Notes: generated by a model not told the origin, from the sequence alone. Positions 17,061-28,427 are shown, numbered from the stretch's first letter. The stretch is DNA of 64,000 nt from Nocardia vulneris (GCF_001613425.1 NZ_BDCI01000017.1:186001-250000); one strand, 5' to 3'. Translations and numbers: made by a program.

Positions 17061-18065
17061 CTAAAACGCGTCAGGGCAGCCGCACGAGCCGCGGGTCTCG
17101 AGTTCCGCGGCCAGACTCACGACGCCGGGTTCGGCCGCTCCGGTGTCGATCTGGCGCAGCAGCAGCTCGACCGCGAGTTCGCCCATCTTCCTGGTCGGCT
17201 GCACCATGGTGGTCAGGCCCGGCCTGGTGTATCGGGAGTACTCGATGCCGTCGAAGGCGACGACGGCCAGATCGTCCGGAACGCGCAGACCAGCGTCGTA
17301 GGCCGCCCGCAGCATGCCCATCGCCTGCAGATCGCTCGTCACGAAGACCGCGGTCGGCGCGGGCGTGCCCGCCATCAGCCTGCCGAGCGCGTGATAGCCC
17401 GCCGCGCCGCCGAATTCGGTACGCACGATGACACTTTCGGGCAACCCGGCCCGGTGCAAGGCCTCCCGATAGCCCGCGACGCGCTCCTCCGCGGTGGACA
17501 CGTGCGGTCCACTGAGACAGGCGATGTCGCGGTGCCCGTGCGCGATCAGATGCTCGACCGCGGTGCGCGCGCCCGCGACGGAATCGCACATGACATGCGC
17601 GCACCGGAGCGGATCGATGATCCGGTCCACCGCGATCAGCGCCATGTCCGCCGCCGCACACGCCTCGGCGACACCGGATTTCCAGGACGACGAAATCGCG
17701 AGCAGCCCTTCGACTCTGCGGTCGATGAACGAGCTCACGTACGCGCGCTCGCGCGCCTCGTCGCCCGCGGCGTTACCGACGATGAGCGGGTAGCCCCGGG
17801 CGAACGCCGCCGCCTCGATCACGGCGGACAATTCGGCGAAGAACGGGTTCGCGCCGTCGGGGATGACCATGCCGAGCGCGTGCCCGCGGTTCATCCGCAG
17901 GCTGCGCGCGGACAGGTTGGGCCGGTAGCCGAGTTCCTCGATGGCGGCCTCGATCCGCGCGCGGGTGGCGGGTGCGACCTGGCGCGGACCGCCGTTGATC
18001 ACATAGCTGACCAAGGCGGGTGAGGTGCCCGCGCGCCGGGCGACATCGGCTCGGGTGACTGCCAT
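17061..18065 (-). CDS. rbsR: LacI-family repressor of the ribose operon
   Basis: Sugar-responsive repressor, 334 residues from an ATG at 18065 with AGGAGA upstream. The N-terminal helix-turn-helix TRADVARRAGTSPALVSYVINGG (about 3-25) and hinge helix RPNLSARSLR are standard LacI; the rest is a periplasmic-binding-protein-like sensor ending at a Cys-containing tail. It is divergent from rbsB, and two tandem palindromes lie in the 141-base gap, as expected for autoregulation plus control of the transport operon. Ribose or a derivative is the likely inducer, inferred from the target genes. Confidence 0.88.
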   Translation of the reverse strand: MAVTRADVARRAGTSPALVSYVINGGPRQVAPATRARIEAAIEELGYRPNLSARSLRMNRGHALGMVIPDGANPFFAELSAVIEAAAFARGYPLIVGNAAGDEARERAYVSSFIDRRVEGLLAISSSWKSGVAEACAAADMALIAVDRIIDPLRCAHVMCDSVAGARTAVEHLIAHGHRDIACLSGPHVSTAEERVAGYREALHRAGLPESVIVRTEFGGAAGYHALGRLMAGTPAPTAVFVTSDLQAMGMLRAAYDAGLRVPDDLAVVAFDGIEYSRYTRPGLTTMVQPTRKMGELAVELLLRQIDTGAAEPGVVSLAAELETRGSCGCPDAF

Positions 18066-18125
18066 CGCGATTTCTCCTGTCTGCCTTGCCATTCTCGCGA
18101 ACTGGCCGGAAGACCCTTGACAGCT

Positions 18126-18141
18126 CGTGACACAGGTCACA
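18126..18141. promoter_or_regulatory. Crp/GlxR-type binding site
   Basis: CGTGACACAGGTCACA matches the cAMP-receptor-protein pattern TGTGA-N6-TCACA with one mismatch (first base). It sits between the divergent rbsR and rbsB genes, upstream of the LacI operators, which would allow catabolite control of ribose uptake. Confidence 0.5.
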
Positions 18142-18151
18142 CACTACACAT

Positions 18152-18177
18152 CAACACGTGTTGTCAACACGAGTTGA
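18152..18177. promoter_or_regulatory. Two tandem LacI-type operators
   Basis: CAACACGTGTTG (18152-18163) is a perfect 12-base palindrome with the central CG step typical of LacI operators. The next 14 bases (18164-18177, TCAACACGAGTTGA) form a near-perfect second copy with two mismatches. Their centres are 13 bases apart. They lie 30-55 bases ahead of rbsB and are probably bound by the neighbouring repressor. Confidence 0.75.
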
Positions 18178-18206
18178 GAATGAGCCCAGGATAGGTCGAA
18201 CACCAG

Positions 18207-19223
18207 ATGAACTCACGATTCAGGTACGCGGTCGCCGGCATGGCCCTCGTCAGCGCGGTCGCGCTCACCGCAGGCTGCGGCCGTGGCGAGCACGCGTCGT
18301 CCGATTTCAAGATCGCGGTCGTCACGCGCAACTTCACCAACCCCTACTGGGCCGCGCTGCGCGACGGCGCGAAGGCCGAGGGTGCGCGGCTCGGGGTCGA
18401 TGTCGCGGTGCAGGCCGGGCAATCCGAGACCGACGCCGACGGCGAGAACGCCCAGATCTCCACCCTCGCGGCCCAGGGCTACGACTGCTTCGCGGTCGTT
18501 CCGGTGAACGGCACCAACGTGATCACGCCGCTGGTTCCGGTGGCCCGCAAGAACATTCCGATCCTCAACCTGGACACCCAGATCGATGCCGAAGCCTCGA
18601 AGCAGGCGGGCGTCGAGTACGCGAGCTTCATCGGCTCCGACAATCTGGCCGCGGGCCGGATCGCGGCGGAGAAGATGCTGGAGACGCTGGGCGGCACCGG
18701 GAAAGTGGTGGTGCTGCAAGGCATCGCCGGTGAACAGAACGGCATCAACCGGGACAAGGGCTTCAGCGACGCGGTCGCGGGCAAGCTGGAGATCGTGCAG
18801 CGCACCCCCGCCGACTACGAGCAGGACAAGGGTCTCACGGTCACCGAGGCGATCCTGAAGGCGCACCCCGACATCACCGGCATCTTCGCCGCCAACGACA
18901 CGATGGGCCTCGGCGCCGCCCAGGCGATCAAGAACGCCGGCCGCACCGGCCAGATCAAGGTGATCTCGGTGGACGGCATCCAAGCCGCCCTCGACGCGGT
19001 CAAGGCGGGCACGCTGTACGGCACGGTGACCCAATATCCTTACGCGGAGGGCGAACTCGCGGTGCAGGCGTGCCTCGCCGAACACCAGGGGAAGGACATT
19101 CCGGCGCGCGTGGTCGCCCCGATCGCGTTCATCGGCAAGGACAACGTCGAGCAGCAGATCGCCGCGTTCCCCAAGCCGATCACCGCGTTCGACAATCCGC
19201 TCGCCGGACTGGTGCACAAGTGA
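18207..19223 (+). CDS. rbsB: Ribose ABC transporter substrate-binding lipoprotein
   Basis: Captures the sugar outside the membrane and hands it to the permease. 338 residues; signal peptide with lipobox LTAGC at about 20-24. The sequence KIAVVTRNFTNPYWAALRDGAKAEG and the hinge segments NGTNVITP and FAANDTMGLGA are those of the RbsB/type I periplasmic sugar-binding family. First gene of rbsBCAKD. The GTG of the permease overlaps its TGA by four bases. Confidence 0.9.
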   Translation: MNSRFRYAVAGMALVSAVALTAGCGRGEHASSDFKIAVVTRNFTNPYWAALRDGAKAEGARLGVDVAVQAGQSETDADGENAQISTLAAQGYDCFAVVPVNGTNVITPLVPVARKNIPILNLDTQIDAEASKQAGVEYASFIGSDNLAAGRIAAEKMLETLGGTGKVVVLQGIAGEQNGINRDKGFSDAVAGKLEIVQRTPADYEQDKGLTVTEAILKAHPDITGIFAANDTMGLGAAQAIKNAGRTGQIKVISVDGIQAALDAVKAGTLYGTVTQYPYAEGELAVQACLAEHQGKDIPARVVAPIAFIGKDNVEQQIAAFPKPITAFDNPLAGLVHK

Positions 19224-20185
19224 GCAGTGTCGCCGCCGTCGCCGCCGATCGGGGTGGCGACCGGCGCGTCTCCGCCCGCCTCGCCGAGTTCGCGGCGCCC
19301 ATCGCCCTGGTCCTGGTGTGGGTGGCGTTCTTCATCGCCACGCCGAACTTCTTGACCGCCAGTAATATCGACGATCTGCTCGTCGCCTCGACGATTCTGA
19401 CGGTGCTCGCGCTCGGCCAGCAGTTCGCCGTGGTCGTCGGCGGCATCGACCTTTCGGTCGGCGCGACGCTGCCGTGGTCGGCGGCGCTGCTCGGCTATCT
19501 GACCAGCCACGGGTATCCGGTGAGCGTCGGCATCGTGGCCGCGATCGCCGGCGGGCTGGTCGTCGGGGTGGTCAACGGCGTGCTGATCGGCCGGTTCCAG
19601 ATGACCGATTTCGTGGTCACGCTCGGCACCCTGAGCGTGCTCAGCGGCTGCACCCTTCTGCTCACCAGCGGCAACAGCGTCGCGGTGAATTCGCCCTTCC
19701 TGCAAAGCCTCGCGCTCGACGGGGCGGGCCCGTTCCGCTGGTTCTGGCTGCTGGCGCTGGTCGCGGCGCTCGGCGTGGCGGGCATCCTGTTCCGGACGCG
19801 GCTGGGCACCCACCTGCTCGCCACCGGCGGCAATATCGACTCCGCGCGCGAGACCGGTATTCCGGTGCAACGCATCCGGTTGATCGCCTACCTGGCGTGC
19901 GGGCTGCTGTGCGGCGTCGCCGGCGTCATGCTCGTCGCGCGCAACGGCGGCGCGGACCCCTCGCTGCAGACCACCTATCTGCTGAGTTCCATTGCGGCCG
20001 TGGTGCTCGGCGGTTCTTCGCTCAGCGGCGGCAAGGCCTCGGTCCTCGGCACCGTCTGCGGCGCGGTCCTTTTCACGTCGCTGATCAACGGGTTCACCAT
20101 TCTCGGGATCTCGCAGTACTACCAACCGGTCGCGGTGGGCGCGGTACTGCTGCTCGCCGCGGCGATCTCGCGCTTCCGAAAGTAG
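19220..20185 (+). CDS. rbsC: Ribose ABC transporter permease
   Basis: Membrane subunit of the sugar importer, 321 residues from the GTG at 19220 that overlaps the rbsB stop. Eight to ten hydrophobic segments; VVGGIDLSVGATL (about 72-84) and GGSSLSGGKASVLGTVCG (about 270-287) are the conserved loops of RbsC-type permeases. The latter is the likely contact with the ATPase. Confidence 0.9.
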   Translation: MSSVAAVAADRGGDRRVSARLAEFAAPIALVLVWVAFFIATPNFLTASNIDDLLVASTILTVLALGQQFAVVVGGIDLSVGATLPWSAALLGYLTSHGYPVSVGIVAAIAGGLVVGVVNGVLIGRFQMTDFVVTLGTLSVLSGCTLLLTSGNSVAVNSPFLQSLALDGAGPFRWFWLLALVAALGVAGILFRTRLGTHLLATGGNIDSARETGIPVQRIRLIAYLACGLLCGVAGVMLVARNGGADPSLQTTYLLSSIAAVVLGGSSLSGGKASVLGTVCGAVLFTSLINGFTILGISQYYQPVAVGAVLLLAAAISRFRK

Positions 20186-20193
20186 TTGATGTG

Positions 20194-20979
20194 ATGACCA
20201 AGCCGATGGTGCAGGCGCACGGCCTCACCAAGTCGTTCGATTCCGTCCGGGCCCTCGACGGCGTCAGCCTGACCATCCCCGAGGGCGAGGTGACCGCGCT
20301 GGTCGGGGACAACGGCGCGGGCAAGTCCACCCTGGTGCGCTGCCTCACCGGCGTGCATCCGCCCGATACCGGGGAGATCCTGTTCCGTGGTGTGCCGGTG
20401 CGGCTCGGGTCACCGGAGGATGCCAGGAGGATGGGCATCGAGACGGTCTACCAGGACCTCGCACTGATCGACGATCTGGCGGTCTGGCAGAACCTGTTTC
20501 TCAATCGCGAACTCGTGCACCGGATCTGGCCGCTGAAGATCCTCAACCGCACGGCGATGATCGCGCAGAGCGTGGACATCCTGCGTGATCTCGACGTGGA
20601 CGTCCCCTCGGTACGGACCACGGTGCGCCGGATGAGCGGCGGTCAGCGCCAGAGCATCGCGATCGCGCGCGCGGTCGCCTGGGGTAAGGCCATGGTGATC
20701 ATGGACGAGCCGACGGCCGCGCTCGGCGTGCGGGAGACCGCCGCGGTGGAGAAGCTGGTGCGCGGACTGCGCGACCGCGGGGTCACCGTGCTGATCATCA
20801 GTCACGACCTCGCGCAGGTCATGCGGATCTGCGACAACGTCGTCGTGCTGCGCCGCGGCCGCTCGGTGGCCGCGCACCCGGTGCGCGAGATCGACGGCGA
20901 CCGGCTGGTCGCGCTGATCACCGGTGCGGCACCGGGCAATCTGGAGGCGAGCACCGCCACGAAGACGGAGGTGTCGTGA
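20194..20979 (+). CDS. rbsA: Ribose ABC transporter ATPase, single nucleotide-binding domain
   Basis: ATPase of the importer, 261 residues. Walker A GDNGAGKST (about 37-45), Q-loop VYQDLAL, signature MSGGQRQSIAIARAV (about 145-159) and Walker B VIMDEPTAALG are intact. Classical RbsA carries two ATPase domains in about 500 residues; this one has a single domain, as in FrcA-type fructose/ribose importers, so it must work as a dimer. ATG 20194 was chosen; a GTG one codon earlier is possible. It overlaps the ribokinase start by four bases. Confidence 0.88.
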   Translation: MTKPMVQAHGLTKSFDSVRALDGVSLTIPEGEVTALVGDNGAGKSTLVRCLTGVHPPDTGEILFRGVPVRLGSPEDARRMGIETVYQDLALIDDLAVWQNLFLNRELVHRIWPLKILNRTAMIAQSVDILRDLDVDVPSVRTTVRRMSGGQRQSIAIARAVAWGKAMVIMDEPTAALGVRETAAVEKLVRGLRDRGVTVLIISHDLAQVMRICDNVVVLRRGRSVAAHPVREIDGDRLVALITGAAPGNLEASTATKTEVS

Positions 20980-21944
20980 CGGGTCAGGTCGCCGTGATCG
21001 GCTCGATCAATCAGGACATCGTCTGCGAAGTGCCCGCGCTGCCGGGCCCCGGCGAGACCGTCTTGGCCGTCGCCGCGCGAACCAACTTGGGCGGCAAGGG
21101 ATCCAACCAAGCGGTGGCCGCGGCGAAGGCGGGCGCGACGGTGCAGTTCATCGGGCGGATCGGCAGTGATGCGACGCTGTCGCGCTGCCGCGAAGCCCTG
21201 ACTGGCATCGAATCGGCCACGCTGCGCGAGGTTCCGGGCGCCCGGACCGGGACGGCCTACATCACGGTGGCGGCGGGTGAGAACCAGATCGTGGTGGACC
21301 CCGCCGCGAACTACCACTGGGAGCCCGCCGCCGTCCTGGACACCATGCCGGAGGCCGCGCTGCTGGCCGGCGCCGATGTCGTGGTGGCGCAACTGGAGAT
21401 CCCGCTCGCCGTGGTCGCCTGGGCGGCGAGCCGCGCGCGCCGATTCGTGCTGAATGCCGCGCCGGCCGCGGTACTCGACGATGCGGTGCTGCGCCGGTGC
21501 GACCCACTGGTGGTGAACGAGCACGAGCTGGCACTGATCAGTGGCCTGCCGATCGGCGACCGGGAGCAGGCCGCCCGGGCCGCGCGCTCGCTGTGTCTGC
21601 GGGGCGCGCGCTCGGTGGTCGCGACCTTGGGGGCGGCCGGTTCCGTCGCCGCACGCGATGGTTCGATCCTCACGTATCACGAAGCACCCCAGGTGGACTC
21701 GGTGGATTCCACCGGGGCCGGGGACGCCTTCGTCGGCGCCCTCTGCGCCGCCCTCGCCGACGGACTCGACCTCGATGCCGCCGTCACCTACGCCACCGCC
21801 GCCGCGGCTCTGTCGGTCCGGTCTCCCGGAACGCACGCGTCCTATCCGACCCGACCGCAGATCCTCGCCACACTGGCCACCGTGCCACGCCCCGTTCCGC
21901 TCGACCTGCCGGACCCGGCCGCGAGCCCCCTCCAGCCGAGATAG
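20976..21944 (+). CDS. rbsK: Ribokinase
   Basis: PfkB-family kinase that phosphorylates ribose at O5 for entry into the pentose phosphate pathway. 322 residues from a GTG overlapping the ATPase stop. GGKGSNQAVAAAKAG (about 39-53) is PfkB signature 1; DSTGAGDAFVGAL (about 245-257) is signature 2 with the catalytic Asp in GAGD. The downstream pyranase supports ribose rather than fructose as substrate. Confidence 0.92.
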   Translation: MTGQVAVIGSINQDIVCEVPALPGPGETVLAVAARTNLGGKGSNQAVAAAKAGATVQFIGRIGSDATLSRCREALTGIESATLREVPGARTGTAYITVAAGENQIVVDPAANYHWEPAAVLDTMPEAALLAGADVVVAQLEIPLAVVAWAASRARRFVLNAAPAAVLDDAVLRRCDPLVVNEHELALISGLPIGDREQAARAARSLCLRGARSVVATLGAAGSVAARDGSILTYHEAPQVDSVDSTGAGDAFVGALCAALADGLDLDAAVTYATAAAALSVRSPGTHASYPTRPQILATLATVPRPVPLDLPDPAASPLQPR

Positions 21945-21953
21945 GAAATCCTC

Positions 21954-22340
21954 ATGCGCACAAGCGGTCTGGTTCACGCCGAGCTGATCTCGGCCCTGGT
22001 CGCCCTACGCCACACCGACACCTTCGCGGTGAGTGACTCCGGACTGCCGGTGCCGCCCGGCGTCCGCGTCATCGATCTCGGTATCAGCTACGGGTTGCCC
22101 CGTTTCGCGCCGGTGGTCGAGCTGATCCTGGACGAGGTCACCATCGAAGCGGCGTGGGGCAGTGCCGAGGTCACCGCGACCAACCGAGAGGCGGCGGATC
22201 TGCTGAAGCGGCTCGACGCCGAACTGCTCGACCACGCGACGTTCAAGCAACGAATCGGGCAGTGCCGCTTCGTGGTTCGCACCGGCGAGGCCCTCCCCTA
22301 CGCCAACGTGCTGTTCCGCGCGGGCGTGCCCTGGCTGTAG
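21954..22340 (+). CDS. rbsD: D-ribose pyranase
   Basis: Mutarotase converting beta-pyranose to the furanose form of ribose used by ribokinase. 128 residues; His9 in GLVHAEL is the usual catalytic His, and the C-terminal block YANVLFRAGVPWL (RTGE..PYAN..L) is the RbsD signature. Last gene of the operon, nine bases after rbsK. CTCGC and GCGAG (22345-22364) form a weak hairpin after the stop. Confidence 0.9.
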   Translation: MRTSGLVHAELISALVALRHTDTFAVSDSGLPVPPGVRVIDLGISYGLPRFAPVVELILDEVTIEAAWGSAEVTATNREAADLLKRLDAELLDHATFKQRIGQCRFVVRTGEALPYANVLFRAGVPWL

Positions 22341-22349
22341 TCGCCTCGC

Positions 22350-22799
22350 TCACTTCGTTGCGAGCCGCGCCGCGTGCGCGGCGAGGCCGTCGGCCATCTG
22401 CTGCATCACGCGCTGCATGGTGCTCTTCATCAGCCAACCCATACCCCATCTGGGGGTGTAAGTGCCGTGCCAGTGGATGGCCGTGTGGCCCTCGGGTGTG
22501 CCGGTCAGGTCGATCACCGCGCGGTACTCGCGGATGGCCGGGTTGAACGCGTCCTCGTAGGTCAGCTGTCGCTCCTCGACGAGCCCGGTCAGCCGTTCCC
22601 CGGTCACCACGCGCCCGGTGCGGAACGCCCGCACCGCGCCGACCGCATCGTGGCCGTCCCGGTCGAGCCCGCGGGAACGTTCGACCTCCAGACGGTCCAC
22701 GGTCGACCAGACGGGCCAGGTCCGGGCGTCGATCAGCAGGGCCCAGACCACGGCGGGCGGCGCGGCCGCGGTCGCGACCGCATCGTAGCTCTGCCTCAT
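22350..22799 (-). CDS. SRPBCC-fold (polyketide cyclase/dehydrase-like) protein
   Basis: 149-residue lipid-pocket protein of the START/SRPBCC fold: an N-terminal strand, two short helices with the PPAVVWALLIDARTWPVWS segment, then a beta-sheet (IHWHGTYTPRWGMG) and a long C-terminal helix. Such proteins bind or modify hydrophobic ligands, but function cannot be assigned. It is convergent with rbsD and divergent from the molybdopterin oxidoreductase. It is far from the polyketide cluster, so a cyclase role is unlikely. Confidence 0.75.
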   Translation of the reverse strand: MRQSYDAVATAAAPPAVVWALLIDARTWPVWSTVDRLEVERSRGLDRDGHDAVGAVRAFRTGRVVTGERLTGLVEERQLTYEDAFNPAIREYRAVIDLTGTPEGHTAIHWHGTYTPRWGMGWLMKSTMQRVMQQMADGLAAHAARLATK

Positions 22800-23021
22800 G
22801 GGACTCCTTCCGCCTGCGCGAGGTGTGGCATCGGCTCGAACCTATCGCCGCGACGGCACCGGGCACGATGCGCGCAATTGCCCGGCCTCGATCAGTTCTT
22901 GCGCACCGCACGCGCACATACGCGTTACCGCTTGTAACAATCAGATTCTTGGTAGTACGATCGGTCTATTCATGCTCCGGCAGCGAGCAATCGTGTACGA
23001 GGCCCATCGCAGGAGGAATCC

Positions 23022-25544
<2,523 letters not shown>

Positions 25545-25552
25545 CCCGCGAG

Positions 25553-27517
25553 CTACTCGACCCGGCCGATGCGCTGGTTCATCCAGTCGCCGAGCCACTG
25601 CACGGCGTTGCGGCCGGAGTCGTCGACGATCAGCGCGCCGTAATTGGTGTGCGCCCCGGACGCGACAAAGCTTGCGGCACTGAGCCCGTCGCGGATGAGC
25701 GTGCCCAGGTTCAGGTCGCGGAAGCTCAGCAGTCTGGTGAACGGCGCGATCGGGTCGTCGGCGGGAATGTCCGGCGCGGCGATGGAGCGGGCCGGGACAT
25801 CGGTGCGCCGGCCCAGCACGTTCGGCGGTTGCTGCCGGGGCTTGGGCCTGAGCAGATCAGCGGCCGCGGCGGCCAAGTCCTGCCCGATCGGCAGCAGGCC
25901 GGACAGCGCGACGCCCGCGCCCACCAGGTCGGGAGCCTGCCCGGGTGCCGGGACCAACCGTTGCAGCACCGACGACGCGACGTCCTGGATCCGGCCCACC
26001 AGTTCCGCGAGCCGTTCGATATCGACCCCGGACAGGATCGAGGTCACCGTCGCGGCGACGCCGGTGAAGCCGAGCGCGTCCGGCAGCACCGCCAGGACCT
26101 GCGAGATCCAGCCGAGATCGACGGTGCCGACGAGCCGGACCAGCGGCTGCAACTGTCCGCTCAACGCGCCGGCGACCTGGTGCACGCCCTCGGCGTCCAT
26201 CGCGATCACCCGCTGGGGCAGCAGTGCCAGGTTGGCGATGATCGCGGGGAGATCGAAGCCGGTGACCGCGGCGGCGACGTCGAGGGCCTGATCGACCAGC
26301 ACGGTGGGTTTGAGCAGCGACAGCGGTCGCGTCGCCGCGCCGAGCACCTCCGGTGGCGTGGCCGCCAGCGGCGTGATGCGGTCGCTCACGGCCGTGGCGG
26401 CGGCCCGCAGTGCCCGCGCTTTCGGATCGCTCGGCCGGAGTTCGCCCACGCCGCGGCTCAGCATCTTGTCCGTGATCTCGGCGACCTTCGCGACCACCGC
26501 GGCGACACCGGGCAGGTTGGACTGCGCCGCGCGGGACAGCACCTCGCCCGCCTGCCGGTCCGCGGTGCCCTCGGGCGCCGCCGACAATGCGGCCGTGGCA
26601 GCGGGATTCGCCGCACCCGAGCCCAGCAGATCGACGAGCGGAGTGAGGGTGTGCAGCACCGTGCCCGCGCTGGTGCGCACCCGCGCCACGTCGACACCCG
26701 CCGGGGCGCTCAGCGCCGCGGTCAGGCCGGCGATCGCCGGCGCCAGACCTGGGAGATCGGCTCGCGAGAAGTCCGCGGTCAACGCCGAGGCCAGCGGGAA
26801 ACCGGCGTCGGCGGGCAGGGTGCCGCTCAACGCCTTGCTCAGGATCGAACCCAACGCGCCGAGCAGCGGGTTGTTCCCCTTCTGGATCGAGCAGTACAGG
26901 TCCTTCGGATCGCAGATCGAGGTGACGCGCCCGGTCAGTTTGCCCATGCCCTGCGGCCGCGGGTCGGCGATGCCCGTGCCCGCCGCGCCGGGACCGACGG
27001 CGAGCTCACCGTTGGTGCCCGCGCCGGGATCGGAGAGCAGGCCGACCGCGAGCACTCGATCGGCCGGGATCGGGCCACGATCGTTGCCGATATCGGCCGC
27101 GATATCACCGGCCGCGTCGGCCCCCTGGCTGTAGCCGTTGATGGTGAATCGCGCGGCGGGGCAGCGTGTTCCATAGTCCAGTAACACCGAACGCGCATTG
27201 TTCAGGGCGGTGCTCTTGCTGTCGGCGTAGGTGTAGCCGTTATCGAAGGCCCGGGCCATATAGGGCGTGAAATAGATCGCCGAATTCGCGCCCTGTCGTT
27301 GCCGGATGGCCTCCGCGATCGGCGCGAGCATGCCGACGGGTCGCGCCGGGTCGGCGTCCTCGTCGGTTTCCCAGGTGCCCGGAATGAACAGATTCATCGT
27401 CGCCACGCAGGGCATCGGCTCGGCCCGCGCGAGCCCGGGATCGGCGACCACAGCCGAACCGACGGCGACGCCTACGGTCACCAATGTGGTGGTCACATAC
27501 CGTTTCGACGAACGCAT
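25553..27517 (-). CDS. Secreted cutinase-family esterase with long C-terminal region
   Basis: Exported serine esterase of 654 residues. The signal peptide (residues 1 to about 30, ending ARA) is followed by a cutinase-like domain to about residue 220. The nucleophile is in GYSQGAD, with Cys residues near the start and end of the domain and a DPKDLYC segment (Asp of the triad). The remaining 430 residues are Ala/Leu/Pro-rich helices with no family I recognise. Simple cutinases of actinomycetes are 200-300 residues, so the tail is unusual. ATG 27517 is preceded by GAGGGGC. The substrate may be cell-envelope mycolates or external esters. Confidence 0.8.
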   Translation of the reverse strand: MRSSKRYVTTTLVTVGVAVGSAVVADPGLARAEPMPCVATMNLFIPGTWETDEDADPARPVGMLAPIAEAIRQRQGANSAIYFTPYMARAFDNGYTYADSKSTALNNARSVLLDYGTRCPAARFTINGYSQGADAAGDIAADIGNDRGPIPADRVLAVGLLSDPGAGTNGELAVGPGAAGTGIADPRPQGMGKLTGRVTSICDPKDLYCSIQKGNNPLLGALGSILSKALSGTLPADAGFPLASALTADFSRADLPGLAPAIAGLTAALSAPAGVDVARVRTSAGTVLHTLTPLVDLLGSGAANPAATAALSAAPEGTADRQAGEVLSRAAQSNLPGVAAVVAKVAEITDKMLSRGVGELRPSDPKARALRAAATAVSDRITPLAATPPEVLGAATRPLSLLKPTVLVDQALDVAAAVTGFDLPAIIANLALLPQRVIAMDAEGVHQVAGALSGQLQPLVRLVGTVDLGWISQVLAVLPDALGFTGVAATVTSILSGVDIERLAELVGRIQDVASSVLQRLVPAPGQAPDLVGAGVALSGLLPIGQDLAAAAADLLRPKPRQQPPNVLGRRTDVPARSIAAPDIPADDPIAPFTRLLSFRDLNLGTLIRDGLSAASFVASGAHTNYGALIVDDSGRNAVQWLGDWMNQRIGRVE

Positions 27518-27633
27518 GACAGGTGTCTGCCCCTCACTACAGTGCTGATCGGTGCTTGTTCTCCGCTGGCCGGACCGGCACCACGGTAAAACAATTCGCA
27601 GCGGTTCGAGGGCTGGGCATGGCCCCACTTACT

Positions 27634-27648
27634 GTGCTTAAGAAGCAC
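27634..27648. promoter_or_regulatory. 15-base palindrome upstream of the cutinase gene
   Basis: GTGCTT-AAG-AAGCAC, a perfect 6-base inverted repeat with a 3-base centre, about 120 bases ahead of the cutinase start and 52 bases after the TetR stop. It could be an operator for a dimeric regulator or, less likely, a weak terminator (no T-run follows). Confidence 0.45.
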
Positions 27649-27699
27649 TTTCAGAAAGAGCGGCGCAATTGTTAAGGCGCGGCTACAGTCCGGGACGAT

Positions 27700-28362
27700 T
27701 CAGTCCCACTCGAGCATCGGTGCGAGATAGCGTCGCGCGAAAGCCCTGGCCTGTTCCGCGGTGTCGAGTTCGATGACCGTTTGCGGCGTCAGCAGCAGCG
27801 ACAGCGTGATCCGGATGTGCAGTTCCGCGACGGTCCGCAGATGCTGTTCTTTGTCTGCCGAAATCGGTGCGTCACCGTAGAGTTCGCGTTTCCACAGAGC
27901 GAGGCAGAATTCACGGAAGGCTTCGAGCAGCAGGCCCGCGTCGGTGGTGAGTGCGGGCAGGATGGCATCCGGCTCGGTTTCGAGCAGCCGCCGCACCAGC
28001 GGATGGTTGCGCAGGTATTCGACTGTGTAGGCGGTGCTTTCGGCCATCCGCTCGGCGATATCGGTGCGCCCGGCGACGGCTGCGGTGCTGCCCGCGAGGT
28101 AGTCGCGGAACTCGCTGTGCAGCACCGCCTCGGTGAGCGCTGCTTTCGACGGGAACCGCCGATAGACCGTCGCGCGCCCCAGCCCCGCGCGTTTGGCCAC
28201 GTCCTCGACGGTCGAGCGGCGCCAGCCCGCGACCCGCATCTGCTCGATCGCGGCGGCGAGTATCCGCTCGGTGATCTGATCCGCGTCGTCCAGTAGGCGC
28301 AGCACCGCCGCGTCGGGCGCGGTCAATTTGCTGAGCAGCGTGTCCTCGGTCACTCGCGGCAC
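27700..28362 (-). CDS. TetR-family regulator
   Basis: 220 residues from a GTG at 28362 next to AAGGAGG; a GTG at 28353 is an alternative. The N-terminal DNA-binding domain covers about 28-80: ITERILAAAIEQM, then STVEDVAKRAGLGRATVYRRFPSKAALTEAV with the TetR recognition helix RATVYRRF. The C-terminal ligand domain is not informative. It is divergent from the epoxide-hydrolase-like gene, and three AGACAA boxes lie between, so it probably represses itself and that gene. Confidence 0.88.
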   Translation of the reverse strand: MPRVTEDTLLSKLTAPDAAVLRLLDDADQITERILAAAIEQMRVAGWRRSTVEDVAKRAGLGRATVYRRFPSKAALTEAVLHSEFRDYLAGSTAAVAGRTDIAERMAESTAYTVEYLRNHPLVRRLLETEPDAILPALTTDAGLLLEAFREFCLALWKRELYGDAPISADKEQHLRTVAELHIRITLSLLLTPQTVIELDTAEQARAFARRYLAPMLEWD

Positions 28363-28370
28363 CGGCCTCC

Positions 28371-28427
28371 TTGTCTGGGTCTCGACCTCACTATATCGTC
28401 GGGAGACAAGGAGACGCACTTTGTCTC
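28371..28427. promoter_or_regulatory. Three AGACAA boxes, probable TetR operators
   Basis: TTGTCT at 28371-28376, AGACAA at 28404-28409 and TTGTCT at 28421-28426. The second and third extend to GAGACAA/TTGTCTC, a 7-base inverted repeat with an 11-base gap. The first overlaps the complement of the regulator's ribosome site. TATATC at 28392-28397 may be a -10 element. Confidence 0.6.
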
